A stretch of DNA of 64,000 bases from the NCBI GenBank assembly GCA_963978905.1, contig OZ022258.1, positions 39,788,591 through 39,852,590 of the forward strand, in the 5' to 3' direction. Shown one piece after another: positions 23,359 through 36,503 of this stretch; within the stretch, counting starts at the first letter, position 1, and each line of letters opens with the position of its first letter. This stretch comes from Trichostrongylus colubriformis. Taxonomy: Eukaryota; Nematoda; Chromadorea; Rhabditida; Trichostrongylidae. Made by a program: the position numbers and the translations under genes. The notes under the pieces are model-generated. The model was not told where the DNA came from and did not search any database. It was given only the letters and a program-made list of their open reading frames with translations.

Positions 23359-24609
23359 TTAGGCTGGTAACTAATCAATTGCGGATTTTTGTTAGAAAAT
23401 CAAAGACCTTTTTTCATAGAACTAAATAACTTTACTCTGTAATGTATTGCCCATTTTTATCAATGACCTTTTGCCATCTTTCAGGTAGCATCATCAATCC
23501 GCGTTCATGAAACTTCTGGTTTTTATCAGAAAAAAAAACTGAGTCAGGTACGATTCGACCTCGTCATCACTACTGAAGTTTTTACCACTCAAAGAATTTT
23601 GCAATGATCGAAACAAAAGTAATCCGATGGTGCAAGGTCAGGACTATATGGTGGATGTGGCAAAACATCCCAACCAAGCTCCAATAATTTTTGCCGAGTG
23701 GCCAAAGATGTGTGTGGCCTTGCATTGTCATGATGGAATACAACACTTTTTGGGTTAAATAATTCGAGTCGCTTTTCTTGGATTGCATTGCTTAATTTTG
23801 TTCATCAGAATTGATGGTTCGGTTGGATGGTAGGAGTTCAACGTAGACAATTCCTTTGTAATCCCACCAAACTGACAACAAAACCTTTTTTTGATGAATA
23901 TCAGCTTTTGCTCTTCTTTGAGCTGGTTCACCTGGGCGGCTGCACGATCTTTTTCGTTGAACATTATTGTAAACGACCCATTTTTCATCGCCAGTGATCA
24001 TTCGTTTTAGAAGTGGATCATTTTCATCACGTTTCTTTAGCAAATCGCAGATGTCAATGCGTTGCATGCGTTTCACCCATATATCCAGTTTTGACACGTA
24101 CCCAAGTTGTTTCAAATGCTTTTCAATACATGTATGATACCTGTAGCTTCTCTGCAATCTCGCGTGTTATACTGTCACGATCCGAATCAAGTATTGCCTT
24201 GATTGGGTCGTTGTCAACTCCAACTGGACGACCAGAGCGCTTCTCATCTTTGAGAGAAAAATCACCAGAACGAAATCAGGCAAACCAATTTTTACACTGC
24301 CGATCTTTCAAGGCTTTGGCACCATAAACAGCACATAACTTTTTGAGAGCTTGTGATGCGTTTTTCCCTTTAAGGAAATAATAAAGCAATACATGACGAA
24401 AATGAATGTTTTGATTCTCCATATTTCAGCACACGCCAAACGAAAAAAAAAATGCAACCGATCAAGAAGCTTTCTTTACTGATTGATAACAGGATTGCCT
24501 ACTATTAGATGACAATATGTGTTTAACACTTGGCTTACGCCAGTGAAGCTAAATATTCAACCAAAGCCATCTATGAGTGAAATCCGCAATGACTTAGTTG
24601 CCGACCTAA
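23359..24609 (-). mobile_element. mariner element, near full length, frameshifted
   Basis: 1251 bases bounded by TA, with termini TTAGGCTGGTAACTAATC and the inverted GTTGCCGACCTAA. The minus strand encodes, in order and in changing frames, an N-terminal helix-turn-helix part starting near 24422 (MENQNIHFRHVLLYY-like), the first catalytic region MITGDEKWVVYNN (24157-23792), then HDNARPHTSL and HPPYSPDLAPSDY (about 23740-23620). At least two frame changes break the transposase. Length is close to the family norm. Confidence 0.92.
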
Positions 24610-24611
24610 TA

Positions 24612-25236
24612 GATTAGCATCTGATGCAATCCCAGTTAACTTCGCATAACCATTTCTCGTCGAGCACTAAATGAGCAACATTTTCGAAATGCTCACTATA
24701 CCCAGAACCGGATGCACTGTACCCATAATGGAACAAATTCAGTCACATTCAGTTAATCAATTATAACAAGAAAGAATTACAGAGAATTAAACACAAAGAA
24801 GGAATCCGAAACCGCATGATAAAAGATTTCTGCTGAGTTTTCACCTTGAACTTCAGGCAATGGCTTACTTTTTGTTTGTACTTTCCTTTGTCCATCGATT
24901 ATAACAAAACATAAAAATGACATGACTTACAACCTCTCGTGCAATTGGATTCCACTATCTTTATACGACGTCAAGATCGGTGTAAGTGCGTGAGGTCACC
25001 GTGTCTAACACCGAAGTTTACGCCTCCTAGGGTTACGGTAGATATGTGCTGTCACGGAAACAAGAACGAAGCTTAAGGATGTCGTCGCCCATCCAACTTC
25101 CTGCAATTGTCTCTGCATTCCCGAATAGGTGATTCAAGGAAAGTAACGGAAGCATGGAAAACTGATGAAGCAGCCTCTGAACAGGTCGGTCACTCGTCTC
25201 TCACAGTAACCCTGACGTCAAAGAAAATCTTTTCAG
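24612..25236. other. Upstream region of the PAP2 gene
   Basis: No gene recognised. The last bases, ATCTTTTCAG ending at 25236, form a strong acceptor four bases before an ATG, which suits a spliced-leader addition site or an intron end. Confidence 0.5.
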
Positions 25237-25240
25237 CAGT

Positions 25241-28095
25241 ATGCGGCTACGGAACGTCGGATTGGACGACTATCTGATAAATCCTTCGCATTTCCACCAT
25301 TTCCTTTTTATTGTGCACATCATATATGTGAAACTGAAGCTCACAGTTCCTTTGATCGCCCTGTGCTCTACCTTAATCGAAATGATCTGCTGTCAGAATA
25401 GGACTAGCCATCACATTACAGATTCATATATGCCTCTGAAGCGGATCACCTTCACTGGAAGATTGGGTTCGCCTAAAGATGCTGAAGATTTCCGAAAAAT
25501 TCTGCTACGTGGTTTAATATGTATGGGTCTTGATATTGCAATCACATTAGCTATTTCAATTGTTTTATTTTACATGTTTGTTGGGTGAGTGATGAGCTTT
25601 AAACGTAAAGTTCCTGATTGCTTTCATCTTTGTGCATCCACTTTCACGTCAATGTTCAGGTATGCAATATCTCCGTACGAACGTCCAGTTCCATGCAATG
25701 ATGACTCTATAAATCGACCTTTCTACAATAACACTATCAGGATGAAGCAACTCTTGGCTGTTTCTTTGGGAATGCCATTCTTTATCATATGTTTCGTTGA
25801 GGCTATGATTTTCCGCGCCTCACAGGTGCGAGCTTTGTTACTTCTACGATGATGAGCGGCATCCCCTTATAACAAAATTTTCACGGCACCCGACCTTCCA
25901 GCACTGATAGTTCCCATTAGCACTGAGATTCTTTCTTAGCTTGGTTTCGGTAAAGCGACACGTGTCTCAGATTTTTTTGTCGTAGTGGAGGCTATAAGCT
26001 TCTTTTGTCCATCGGAAAACTCTTACGTCCCGCCAATACAATCATAGGTATAGTCGATACTGGACATAATTTGTCTTTTTGGACAAACCTTTTCACAGTT
26101 ACCTTCAAGGGTTAGGTGAAGGTTTCTATTGCTGCGTTACTAATTTGAGCTTGGCTGAATGGCTGAATATAAACTTCGCACGAAACCTTTTGCTCCCCAG
26201 AAACCAATTATATAGAGTAGCAGATTATTTTCAGGGAAGCAACAAGCTCGCTAAATACTTCACCACTTCAACCTTATTATATTTGAAATATTTGATTTCT
26301 TTTGCGGTGTGCACATTCCTCATGGAATACCTGAAATGCACCGTCGGCCGTCTCCGTCCCCACTTTCTTGCTGTCTGTCAGCCCGATTGGTCTCGCATGG
26401 ATTGTACAGACAAAGAGTACATTCCTGGTACGGAGATTTCTTTATGTTGTGGCTTTTTGCAATGTTATGCTAGTGCTTTCCGATTACGCACACATAGATT
26501 AAATTAATTTGGTTGTTTTTGAATTGACATCTCTTCGATCTAGCGTGGCATGTCCACTACAGCATCTCGACACGTAAACTAATTCATGAAAAAAATGTAT
26601 TTGAGACATAAACAAAACAATTAAGAACAAGGTGTCATCAATTTCCCAATATTTGTTTCTGGCCTGTTCGTGTGCAAACAGGGGAAGGGAATCGAATAGT
26701 TGGTAAAAACAGTCAGAGTCAACCTTTTTCTGAATGATGAGCTGATCTAAATTTGGAACTATTACATCATTCTAGCTCGAGCAGTAGTGACTGTTCTATG
26801 TAATACCCACCGAATCTGGATGATATGTGATAACCAGCAATGGTTCTGATAACATGTGCAATGAAAAGACTAGAATTTATAACAATATGAGCTAATTTCA
26901 GTCTCTGAAACGTTCTGTACGAATCCCGACACGCGCCGAATTCGCACAGCCAGGACTTCGTTCCCATCAGGTCATACTGCGGCCGCTTTCCATGTTTGGA
27001 TTTTTCTTTTCCTATATTTGCGCAGGTACATAAACAACGATACTCAGATACAGAAAATAGGCCCTTGAAAGCATATCGCGTGAGTATTTTCAGGATGGCA
27101 AGGATCACAGGGATCCCATCTTTGTACAGAACTCGTGACATATTATTAGCAATCTTCACTATTTGGACAGGGTTCACAGCTATAACTCGAGTAACTGATT
27201 ACTGGCATTACCCAAGCGACGTTGCTGGTAAGTCAAGCTTGATGAAAAACTTTTCTGCCTCTTTGATGAGGGCTGATAGCGGTGTTGATGTCTTAGAAGG
27301 ATGGCGTGGCCTCATGCGCCCTCCAGCGATGTTTTTTAATTATCGCAACATTCATTACCTATGAAGGTACTGATTGCTCGACTTTAAAAGATCCAGTTTA
27401 CAGGGGGTGCCAAAAAAGTAATTTGTTCGCGGCTCACTTCCACTAACACTAAAATACAAAACAGTGGGTAATGAAAGAGATGAAAGTATCAGGACAAAAT
27501 ATCCCTGAAGTGTTCCTCTTAAAGCAGGAACAAGCCGTGGTTCACTACTTTCGCTCCCTGAGCACTGAACCATCGGTTCATAGAAGTCACAGAGCTCTCG
27601 CTGCTTGGACAACGCTGCCATGATCCGAAGCGTCATTTTTCATGACTCCTCTCCGTAGGGGTTTCAATGGTAATGACACCTGATTCTTGGAAACGAAGGG
27701 CGTTATGAACCCGAAGAAAAGAATGTCTAAAAACACCCAATAAGAATCCTCGCAAGTACTCAGAGTTTCAGTTTCACGAACCTCAGCAAGGTTGTGAACG
27801 AGGCTGGCGAGACCTCGGGTTTTGCCGAGTTGAGGTGACACACCATGTTCACGTAGAAGAAGCTCGCGACCCTGCTCGTTAGAAGGCTGTCAGGGAGAGG
27901 ATAGTAAGAGGTGTGCTCTCGAATTTGGGGATGGAAATACCTTGTTGCTGAAGTTCGACTAATGAGCGATTGAAAGTGGAGGAAAAATTACTTTTTTTGG
28001 TAGACCCTGTAGTGTCTTTTAATAAAAATTCAGGCTTTTTCGTCAGTATGCACTTACTTACAAGCCCTAACTGGAGGGTAGTTGAGTCTAGCTAG
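25241..28095 (+). CDS. PAP2-family lipid phosphate phosphatase (six exons)
   Basis: Exons 25241-25584, 25660-25825, 26235-26427, 26902-27025, 27094-27227 and 28034-28095 (stop TAG). All introns are GT/AG and all phases agree; 340 residues. The family dephosphorylates lipid phosphates such as phosphatidate and lysophosphatidate at a membrane, usually with six transmembrane segments. Seen here: a hydrophobic segment before FYMFVG, then PVPCNDDSINRPFYNN (typical extracellular loop region), catalytic motif 1 KCTVGRLRP in exon 3, motif 2 SFPSGHTAA in exon 4, and motif 3 TRVTDYWHYPSD in exon 5, which supplies the nucleophilic His. The first 70 residues are unlike the family and may be overpredicted. 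The ATG is 4 bases after a TTTTCAG acceptor. Intron 5 contains a 609-base transposon. The last exon is short but in phase (VAGFFVSMHLL). Confidence 0.92.
27401..28009. mobile_element. 609-base Tc1/mariner-type element in PAP2 intron 5
   Basis: Starts CAGGGGGTGCCAAAAAAGTA and ends with the inverted TACTTTTTTTGGTAGACCCTG, with TA at both ends. The right end lies about 24 bases before the acceptor of the last PAP2 exon. A shorter relative is at 42511-42802 and a degraded one at about 47510-47941. Its open frames (27355-27841, minus) are not recognisable as a transposase. Confidence 0.85.
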
Positions 28096-28935
28096 TGTGG
28101 ATTTGTTACCACTGTGGAAGCGGTTTCGCCACTGAAAAGAAGGAACTACTTTCCATCCAGCAACGCAGTGCATTTGATGAAAGTTACCTTTATTTATAAT
28201 ACCGTTCGTTCCTCCTTTTTGGGACTCACAAAAACAGCTCATTTTGTACACACGAAGTTGTTAGAAGTTGTTAATTGCTAAATATAAACAGCAATATTTT
28301 TGGTGTTCTGTGGTAAAATGGGTTTCTATTAAGGTGGGATTCTACTCGCAGCATCTTGCGTCCTACCAGTGTTTGGATGGCGATGGAGAACTCATGAAGA
28401 TGTCTACGGTCCTCGACAGCTTGAGAAACAACGACCTCATTCGGAATAATATTATAGGTTTTGTTGTATTTCAGTAAACTATTCATTCCAAGTTTTCAGC
28501 AACTTTGAATGACTTATTTATTTTACCATCGTGCCTTGCTCCTTTGATCTGTGATATTCTTATTTCTTTTCACCATTAACTTTGGCATGTTTCCTCGTAG
28601 TACGAGATGTATTAGCAAGAATCTGGGCATTTCGCAATATGTGGAGTGGTGGGGATAAGTTGCTATTATCGGTTCTACCAATACCTTTCAAGATGAATGA
28701 GACAGGGATTGTCTTGCAGTTTGTGATCCTTCACTATGACCTCCAAAATGGTGTCTAAGCAACTGTTGAATAATAAATATGAAAATACTTACTGTAAATC
28801 AAAATTTAGAGTAAAGGTTGAGTAACTCTTGCGTTGAATTACGGCACTGTGGTGTTATTTGAAAAGAACAGTCTATGCAGTTTTGGTGTTCGAAATTCAG
28901 TTTTGAACTCATACTGCTTTGTAGTTCTTTTTTAG
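28096..28935. promoter_or_regulatory. Spacer between co-directional genes; trans-splice-type acceptor at 28935
   Basis: About 840 bases between the PAP2 stop and the next gene. TTCTTTTTTAG ends at 28935, six bases before the methyltransferase ATG; such short leaders are typical of spliced-leader acceptors. No other feature seen. Confidence 0.5.
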
Positions 28936-28941
28936 GCAGCA

Positions 28942-31900
28942 ATGAATTTCACAGTGCCTGGCAATGAATTAACTTTGAAAGAAGCATGCGAACTTTTTGG
29001 GGCTCTGATCAATCGGGTAAAGAAGAAGGAAGGTTTCATCGACTGGATTCACACTACCTATTGCGAAGGTGAAGAGTGCGCTAAACCAGTGTTCGTGGTC
29101 GATTCCATAAACAAGCTGCGTGAGATAGCCGATCACATAAAAACCAAGGTAATACTTAATAAAGCAGTTTTTACGAGCTCATATAGGTACTTTATTGTAT
29201 GCAGTTACAAGCGTTGTCTAGCTCACAGTCATTGAGCAGCACACTCCGTGTTTGCCGGAAGTTGGCTCGGCTGGATCGTCAGTGGTAGTCAGGCAGTATG
29301 GGTGGTTCCGCCACACTGTATGGCTTGCCTTGGTCGATTACCAATGGCAATTCAGTCGAGCCCCTCCTTTAGGCTAGCGCGGAGGGTGTCTTCATGCCGC
29401 TCTTACGTACCGTAAAGATGCAGCAGGGTGTCCTTCGCCTTCTCTGCATCACGAGCAGAATGAGTCGCCGTGCAAAATAGCATTTCGAAAAATTCCAAGT
29501 TTCCGTGTATATAGTAGAAGTGCGTCGATTGGATGTCATTTCCTGAGACTAATGCAGCTTGCTAAAATGTGAAAATAGATGGCACGTCGTGCATTATCAA
29601 TGCCGATATCGCCTAAATTTGCGATTCAAACGAATAGGCGAAGAAGGTCAGAGGCACTATAAGGGATAAATCTGGCAGATTGTGGAATATGGAAGTAATG
29701 GTGCTCAGCAGTGTAACAGTAGAGAAAGAGTAGAAACGAAATAAAGCTTCAAAAAAAAACCGAGACATAGAAAACCGAAACCCCTCTCTTCTGTCGCGCC
29801 CCTCTGCATCACTAGCCGGGGTAGACTGCAGACAGGTCACAGGCTAAATCGGCAGGTCGCGAACGATCTACAACCCGCGCAAGTGCTGGACTATACGCCG
29901 TGCTGTGGGATCGTGATAAGTCCCCATGCCGCGCTTTTCCATTGCGAGTTTCGCCACATACCACATTTTCTGAAGTGGAAGCTTTGTTTTCAGAGATTAT
30001 GTATCCTCAGTGCTCACTTTCTCCATGCTCCTCCCGGTGCCTTAAAATTGTGTTCATTGAATGGATAGGCGTATAGGCTGCGAGTCAACAAGTTCTCATT
30101 ATCTTCGCCGATTCTCTTCATTCAAATAGCGGAAGGCGATAATCTAGCGAATCAACCAGAAGCGATTAGAACTTCTTTTCGCCCATTCACTAGTGTGATC
30201 GTCAAACTGGTCAGTACTTTAGCGTGTTAGCCAACTCGGTTAAGGGGAATGCATATGACTCACGGCAGCCCTGGCTGCTTTCGCTTTCAGTAAGGGAATT
30301 TTATGCGATTACTTTGTATGGTTTTGTAAATGAACTTAATTTCGAGGACGAGCTCTCAAGGACAGCCTGAGGGTGGCCCCATGTGTGGTTATTGTTACCC
30401 AGTAGAGTTTGCGCTCTAAGGAAGCGAACTCATTTGTTCATTACCAGATTTATGTGGACAACTTTCCTCATATTTCGAATCCAAGTATTGAAGTTAACGT
30501 TCACGAGAACTATACGGTTCTGCGCTTCGCTATCATTACTGTTGCGCGGGCCTCTGAGCAATACAGTAAGATTTTGCGAAGTGGCGTGTACCCACCATGA
30601 TGCGTGCTCGTATGACCGTGGCTGAATCATTGTGGGTCTCCATCCTACCGACGTAAGGTTTTCGTCGAGTGATGCCTTTTTTTTCAGATTCCCGAAGGTT
30701 CTGTCCGATCGGAAAAAATAATATGGCCAAGCAGTGGGCATGATGCAGATTGCGGAGAGAAAAACACAGTATGAATAAGTAATCTTATTGATATCATATG
30801 CTAAATGTTTCTCATAAAGTTGAATCCTTACTATCCTTCAGTTTGCAGGTCCATGTCGACTGCTTTCTCTATGATGATCATGCGCTGCAAGAAATGATCA
30901 ATGCTGGGAAGTTGAAGCGGTATGTGAAGCATGATGTTGTTTGTGGCGCATTCCAATTGCAAGAGCGTTCATCTTATCATGTCTAGGAGGTTCTGTGTCG
31001 ACTGTGGTTCAAGAAACATCAAGGATTTGAACTTTATCAGTCACAGCTTAGCTCACTGTCAGGTGATCACTTTGTTAAAGTGTCTGACTGTTTTAAGTTT
31101 ACCTTTTGTGTTTTATTCGGGTGTGTTACTCCTCGGTTCCAACCCTTCCGATTGTTCTGAAAGCAGGACTAGATTTGTTCTTCCATAGTGGATTTTTGCT
31201 CCCAAAAGTTCATTCATACAGATTCATATCCATCCATGTCACATTTAGTTTTCCCGTAGACCTAGGAAAAACGCCAATCAGGATCTCTGTCCCGGATTTC
31301 CTCTTTTACTCATGGTACATTGTAGGGTACCTGGGTAACACCTCTTTAGTATTTCTTTCCCACAGATTAGGTAGAAAACTGTGAAGTTTTAGGCTGTGAT
31401 AAGCTATTCTTCATCCAGTATTTGCGCGAAAGGCTTCTTTGTCTTCATCACTTTGTTGTAGATTATCACATTTTTGTAAAATACTATAAAGACAATAAGC
31501 GGAATTGGAATTGTTATCATAAAGCAGCGAAAATCGGGTTCTGTCTTTCGGAAATGCTCTCCCATAGCAAAATCAGGCATTCAAAGGATGCAAATCCTCG
31601 TTCACAATGTTCGGGAAGACGGAAAAATGCAAAAAAGAAACATGTAACGTACTCATGACCTCTGGGACTTGGGCCCAAGCACTCATCCGCTCGGCTCTCC
31701 AAACACACAACTCCTGCCATTGCTTATCTTTTACATTCTGAATTGCTCCTCTTTGAACATTTGTCACTCTGCGCATCCCAAGCGCAACTGGATAATGTCC
31801 ATTGCGAACGGCCACTTCGACCTACTGTCATTCCCTTGTAAGCAAAGCATCACCTCAAGTGGCCGTGAATGTGGGTGAATGTTCTGGAATTTTTATAGGT

Positions 31901-33541
31901 TGCTACACACCTATGCTATCAGTCCCGTTCACCTCTGTGTTGACTCATGCCTTATTCATCGTTGCACTCTTCTTCCATGTTCTTATCTAGGAATTGTTTC
32001 GGATAATAGCTTTCATTTGGATGCAAATACATGGGAGAACAGTTTTACAACTTTTCAGCTAGAGTTCATCTTCACCCAACTCGTTCCGTTGAAATCACAA
32101 GCAGAAGGATTCAACGTGTTAGATATCGGATCTCGTCTCGGAGCAGTTATCTACGCAGCATCTTTGTACGGGTCAGTTCCTTGTCAAGTGCAGAGTATTT
32201 GCTGAAATCTAATTTTTTGGAAATTTCATGATAGACTCAACCTATGGCTTTTTTGTTCAGTTGCGGAAAAGTTACGGTAACAGGAGTAGAGCAAAACGAA
32301 GAGTTCGTCAAACTCCAAGAGGAAGTGATTCGTGATTTCAGTCTTCAGGTAATATTGCTGTCCTTATCATAACAACAAATACCACGTTAAAGAGCAGCAT
32401 TATGGTCATTCCAGAACGTAGAGGTTGTCTGCGCTGATGTTCGCGCTCAACCAGACTTGGTGAGCAAGGCGGACTTGATCATTATGAACAACGTCTTCTC
32501 CTTTTTTATGGAAGCGGAGGAACAGGTACCAAGCCAATTTTCACCTCACAGCGCGGTCAAGTATTTTGTGTGAGTGTCTCTTGGGGATCCACATGCCTTT
32601 TTAGTAAATTGTAGGTGGGTTAGGAAGGGTTGGAACAAAGGGTTATAGTCCTCTGGGTATTGGCAGGAGAACTACATGTTACGGTATCTCTGAAATGATT
32701 CACTGGAAATGGTTTGTCGTCAATTTCTTGGCGTCGTGGTCGTTCGGGGCGCCTGATATTATCTCCTTTTTATCGCATCTTCTTGAAACAATCGTCCACG
32801 GAAAAATGAGTTTTTATGTTACCCATGTATTTATGTTGTATGTGCCTAATGTGGGCCGTATGCAAAGTTTCGCGCGAAAATTGTGAATCCGGCTAAGATA
32901 CAGCACCACACGGCCTCGGCCGGGTGGGCGGGGCCCCCGAGCAAACGCTCATCCTGTCGTTCGCCGCGGTCGGAGACGCACTATAGCAACAGAAAGTTAC
33001 GTAAAAAAGTTACGTCGCGTAGAGGAAGCGCAGAATGCTGTAGATGATTTTTCGTCTTGGGTTCTCACACACGCTCAAATACATTTGAGGTACTAGGAAG
33101 GGCTCTTATTAGGGAACATAGCAGTTAGTCTTGGTTAGTATTGCACTGGCACTGAGTCACATGGGGAGGATGCGATGCCACGACGAAATACCGCGGAATA
33201 TGGCTGACATTTGTTAACGATGAAAAGTAAAAGATTTCGGTCTGAAAGCTTTGTATTTATAGGCTGCATGTTTCGAATTTATTCATCAGCATGCCAAGAA
33301 AGGGTGCTTATTAATTCATAATCCTGAGATAGAGACTGTCTTAGCTCATCTAAAGCTGTCCTTCACAGCGGACCAGTGGCTTGAAAAGGTGAGCCTTACT
33401 TGTTAAAGTGTGAAGTGAAGGGTGTAATGTGATTCTTCTGTTAAGATTCCAACTGCTGATGATTGTGAAATGTTTGCGAATGGAGACAAGGACGTACTGT
33501 CGGATTGTGAAACATTAGGTTTCTATCGAATTCGTTCGTGA
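28942..33541 (+). CDS. SAM-dependent methyltransferase, class I fold (nine exons)
   Basis: Exons 28942-29148, 30448-30585, 30849-30919, 30987-31062, 32059-32171, 32261-32348, 32415-32525, 33263-33388 and 33446-33541 (stop TGA). The nine join in frame to 341 codons with GT/AG introns throughout. The N-terminal third (exons 1-3) has no motif I can name. Exon 4 brings a small metal-binding-like motif, RFCVDCGS followed by ISHSLAHC. Exons 5-8 form the Rossmann methyltransferase core: motif I as VLDIGSRLGAVIYAA (a GSRLG variant of the usual GxGxG), the acidic residue binding the ribose in VTGVEQNEEF, motif III as VVCADVRAQPDL, and motif IV as DLIIMNNVFSFF. The C-terminus ends LGFYRIRS. The donor of exon 3 (GTATGT) was chosen over a later one because only it restores phase. 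The substrate is unknown and I give no symbol. Confidence 0.9.
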
Positions 33542-36136
33542 TTCAAGTTATAATGCGCTCTGATTTTTCCACATCTTCGTAATGGGATGATGGTACGAAA
33601 ATTCCCGAAGTCGATTATCTTCGACAGTATTCTGTATTGTGTCGTGTTCTTTCATACTTATCAACGTGGTCGTCACCAGTGATTGCATATTTCAGTTATT
33701 TCATGGTGTCTCAATTTATCACTGTATTGTAGCAAGCTCTCGCAGTGATCTGATGCTCTGAAATTTCATTCAGATTACAAGGGCTGTGAAAGTAGGAGAG
33801 TTTTTCAAATTGTTCCGCACTGCTTGTGCGCTCACAGGACTGAAATAGCATCTTATTGGTATAGTCCAATGAGCGAGCTCACGCCAGGGTGCATATAACA
33901 TAGAGTGCAATGTATGCTCATGCGATGTATTTATTGTGAAAGCGTAGCGCAGTGGTGCTAGGTTCAAAAATTTCTCGCCCATTTACACAGAGATCGATCG
34001 TTTCAATTGGATGGTCTCTGGCTGAATAGGTTGTCACAGTACTTCCTGTGCTCAGAAAGCTTCCTCCTCAGTTAGCTATGTTTATCCATTACTGTGGGTG
34101 AACAGCCTTTTTGTCCCTCTCATTTATGATGAGATTTTACTGCCTATCGTCGCGTTGTGTAAGTTTTTGGTTCAAGTCTCACTATCTGGACGGTCTCGGT
34201 TAAAAGAAGCACCACATCCTGCCTTAGTCCACCTTTCCCAGTCATTTTTTGGTCTTACAATTAGTCTGCCCATCTTCGCTGCAGCTCTGCCCATTGTAAA
34301 AACTTTCACGCCCTTCCACACGATGCACAAAGACGTAAACATTAAGTTTTGCACGATAGGATTAATCACTTCCGGCTCAGTCTTTTGAGTTTGCGAACAA
34401 GTGATAGCGTATAATTTATAGGTTAGGTATAAGTTGTTAAGCGTTCTTAGGTGTGATCGCCATGAGGGGGAGGAAGGGCATTTTATAAAAAGTTGCACTT
34501 CAAAGCATCTCTAAGGGGTCAATCTGCACCACGGCGTATATTTTTGCTCAAACCCTTGGTAGTGGAAAGAAGAACCCCCACCTTCTAGGCTCAGGCAAAA
34601 AATGTTCATAGCGTGATGTTCCATCCCCCCCCCCTCGTAGCGAGAGCACCCATTCTTATTTTGTGGTTAACGAATCCTTGATTGAGGCTTTTGATAGTGA
34701 GGTATTAGTGTCTCGTACAGTAGCGTATGTTGTAAGCTGATTGAAGCCCCTGTGATTTCTTTCACAACTTCGAGATCGCTTGAATGTAGTGGAGAGGTAG
34801 TATATGGGCGTGATCTCCAGTAAGGCTAGCAAATTGTTACACCCCTCTGGTTTAGTTCCATCGTTATTTGCAACATGCTCGTAGAATATTTATTGTTTGT
34901 TAACCCATCTTTTTTCTTCGATTTCGTTCTTATTAATTAGTCATATAGCGGTGGATAGATAAATCGTTACATGATTTATTTGAGAAGTTCGGGTGGCGCA
35001 CACTCATTGCTGCATCACACAACGAAATCATGCAAAATATAAATGATCTATCGTATCTATATCTCTTGATTGGAATCTATTCAGCGACTATACACAAGCT
35101 CTTAATGACAAGGGGATGATTTGTGCTGCAAAATTCAAACTTGTGACACGTGCTGTGTATGCTCTAGAGTGGCCATGATGATAAGGATTAATCGATAAGA
35201 ATCAATCCTAATCACCGCTTATCATGTTTCTGTATCATGACTGCCATGACCTTTTGAAAACCGTAGTTTTATTGGTCGATACCCTTTGAGGTAGCGGTAT
35301 TGAAGTACGTGGCATGTCCACTTGTTGCAGGGGAAGAACGGAACGAAACAGCGAACGCCTGAAAAATCGACCTCTTTATCGACCACAAATATTCAATTGG
35401 GGCGAGTATTCGCACCTTCCAAAAGCGCGCCATCAATACAGTAACAAGGGAATTGCATTTAAAAGGGGCAACTGTTGGTCGTCTTTGCTGTGATTGTTAC
35501 AATATTTAATCTTCCGGATAACCTTTCCGCGAATTGCTTTCTTAAGAGACCGTAAAGCCGAAACATAGATGCGAGACAACCGCTGTCTATAATTTTTCAA
35601 ATCTAAAAGGAATCTGAAGGTGAACAAATTGTGAGCGATATGTACTGGAAATCCGCTGAACTTACGGAAGTGTGTAACTGTAGTTTGGCACTTCAAGCTG
35701 TTATTCTTCGGTGTTGCTTATGAAAGTGCTCTAAGGTTATATCATAAGGGAATGTACAAAATCAGTGTAAGTAATTAGAAAACCCTGAATTATTTAGTTA
35801 TGCAGGATTTCTGATCGAGTGCGTATTACTTCATTGACGAGCAACACTAACCACTAGTTCTGACCAAGTGGCGCAATAAAAGAATAGAAGAGAGAATTAT
35901 CTAGCGGACAGCGTGACAATAATGGGAGTCAAGACCTCGCTAGACCCAATAAATTGTTACATTACTCTAATGCTTCCAGTGCCGACTTGCCAGACCTTTA
36001 CTACAGACACATTCTTTGTCTTCTATCTGTGCACTGAACGTGAGCCAAGCTCCGCATTCCTGAATATACCATCTCACCGGGATTTAGCTTGTGCCCGCTG
36101 ATTGCCTTCCAGCAAAGAAAGCAAACAATCAGAGAG
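33542..36136. other. Long intergenic stretch
   Basis: 2.6 kb with no gene recognised. Open frames at 33770-34500 and 35433-35696 lack motifs. A homopolymer C run is at about 34625 and an imperfect hairpin (ATGATAAG ... CTTATCAT) at about 35177-35225. Confidence 0.45.
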
Positions 36137-36480
36137 TCAGAGGTATGTTCGAGACTTCAACCAAGTCTGAGCGATCTTGACTGCAGGCTGCTTTTTCTCC
36201 TTTCTTTTCTGCGCTGATTTGATTTTCTCTCGATTGAACGTATCAAACTGATAGTTGATGAAGCACATCATACGCTTTTGTATGCGACTGCTGATTTCGT
36301 CTTCGGTGTGAGTCTTGTCCTTGAAGGCTTTTCTTCGCACGATTAATTCTAGTCGAACGCCAGTCACTGGATTATTCAATCCTTGCTCCTCTGCATTTAT
36401 GGGATCGGGGAGTCTCATGTTGAAAATAATACACCCATCATCACTCACATTGAGAAATATCCTAAGTAGCGCTTCTTTAA
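36137..36480 (-). CDS. Possible terminal exon of an unidentified minus-strand gene
   Basis: An open frame ends with TGA at 36137 and has protein-like composition: FLNVSDDGCIIFNMRLPDP, GVRLELIVRRKAFKD, then a basic tail (KRKEKKQPAVKIAQTW). The ORF continues to 36592, but beyond about 36480 it runs into a direct repeat and is unlikely to be coding. Possible acceptors lie near 36457 and 36475. The plus strand of the same region is also partly open and reads less like protein. No family recognised and no other exon found. Confidence 0.35.
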
Positions 36481-36503
36481 TGGTAAGTGGAAGACATTCG
36501 AAT

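Noticed and set aside
27355..27841. Minus-strand frames as a transposase of the CAGGGGGTGCC element
   Set aside because: No catalytic or helix-turn-helix motif recognisable, and relatives do not preserve the frames.
33930..33985. Possible tRNA (GGTTCAAAAATTTC resembling a B box)
   Set aside because: No matching A box, acceptor stem or terminator at the right distances.
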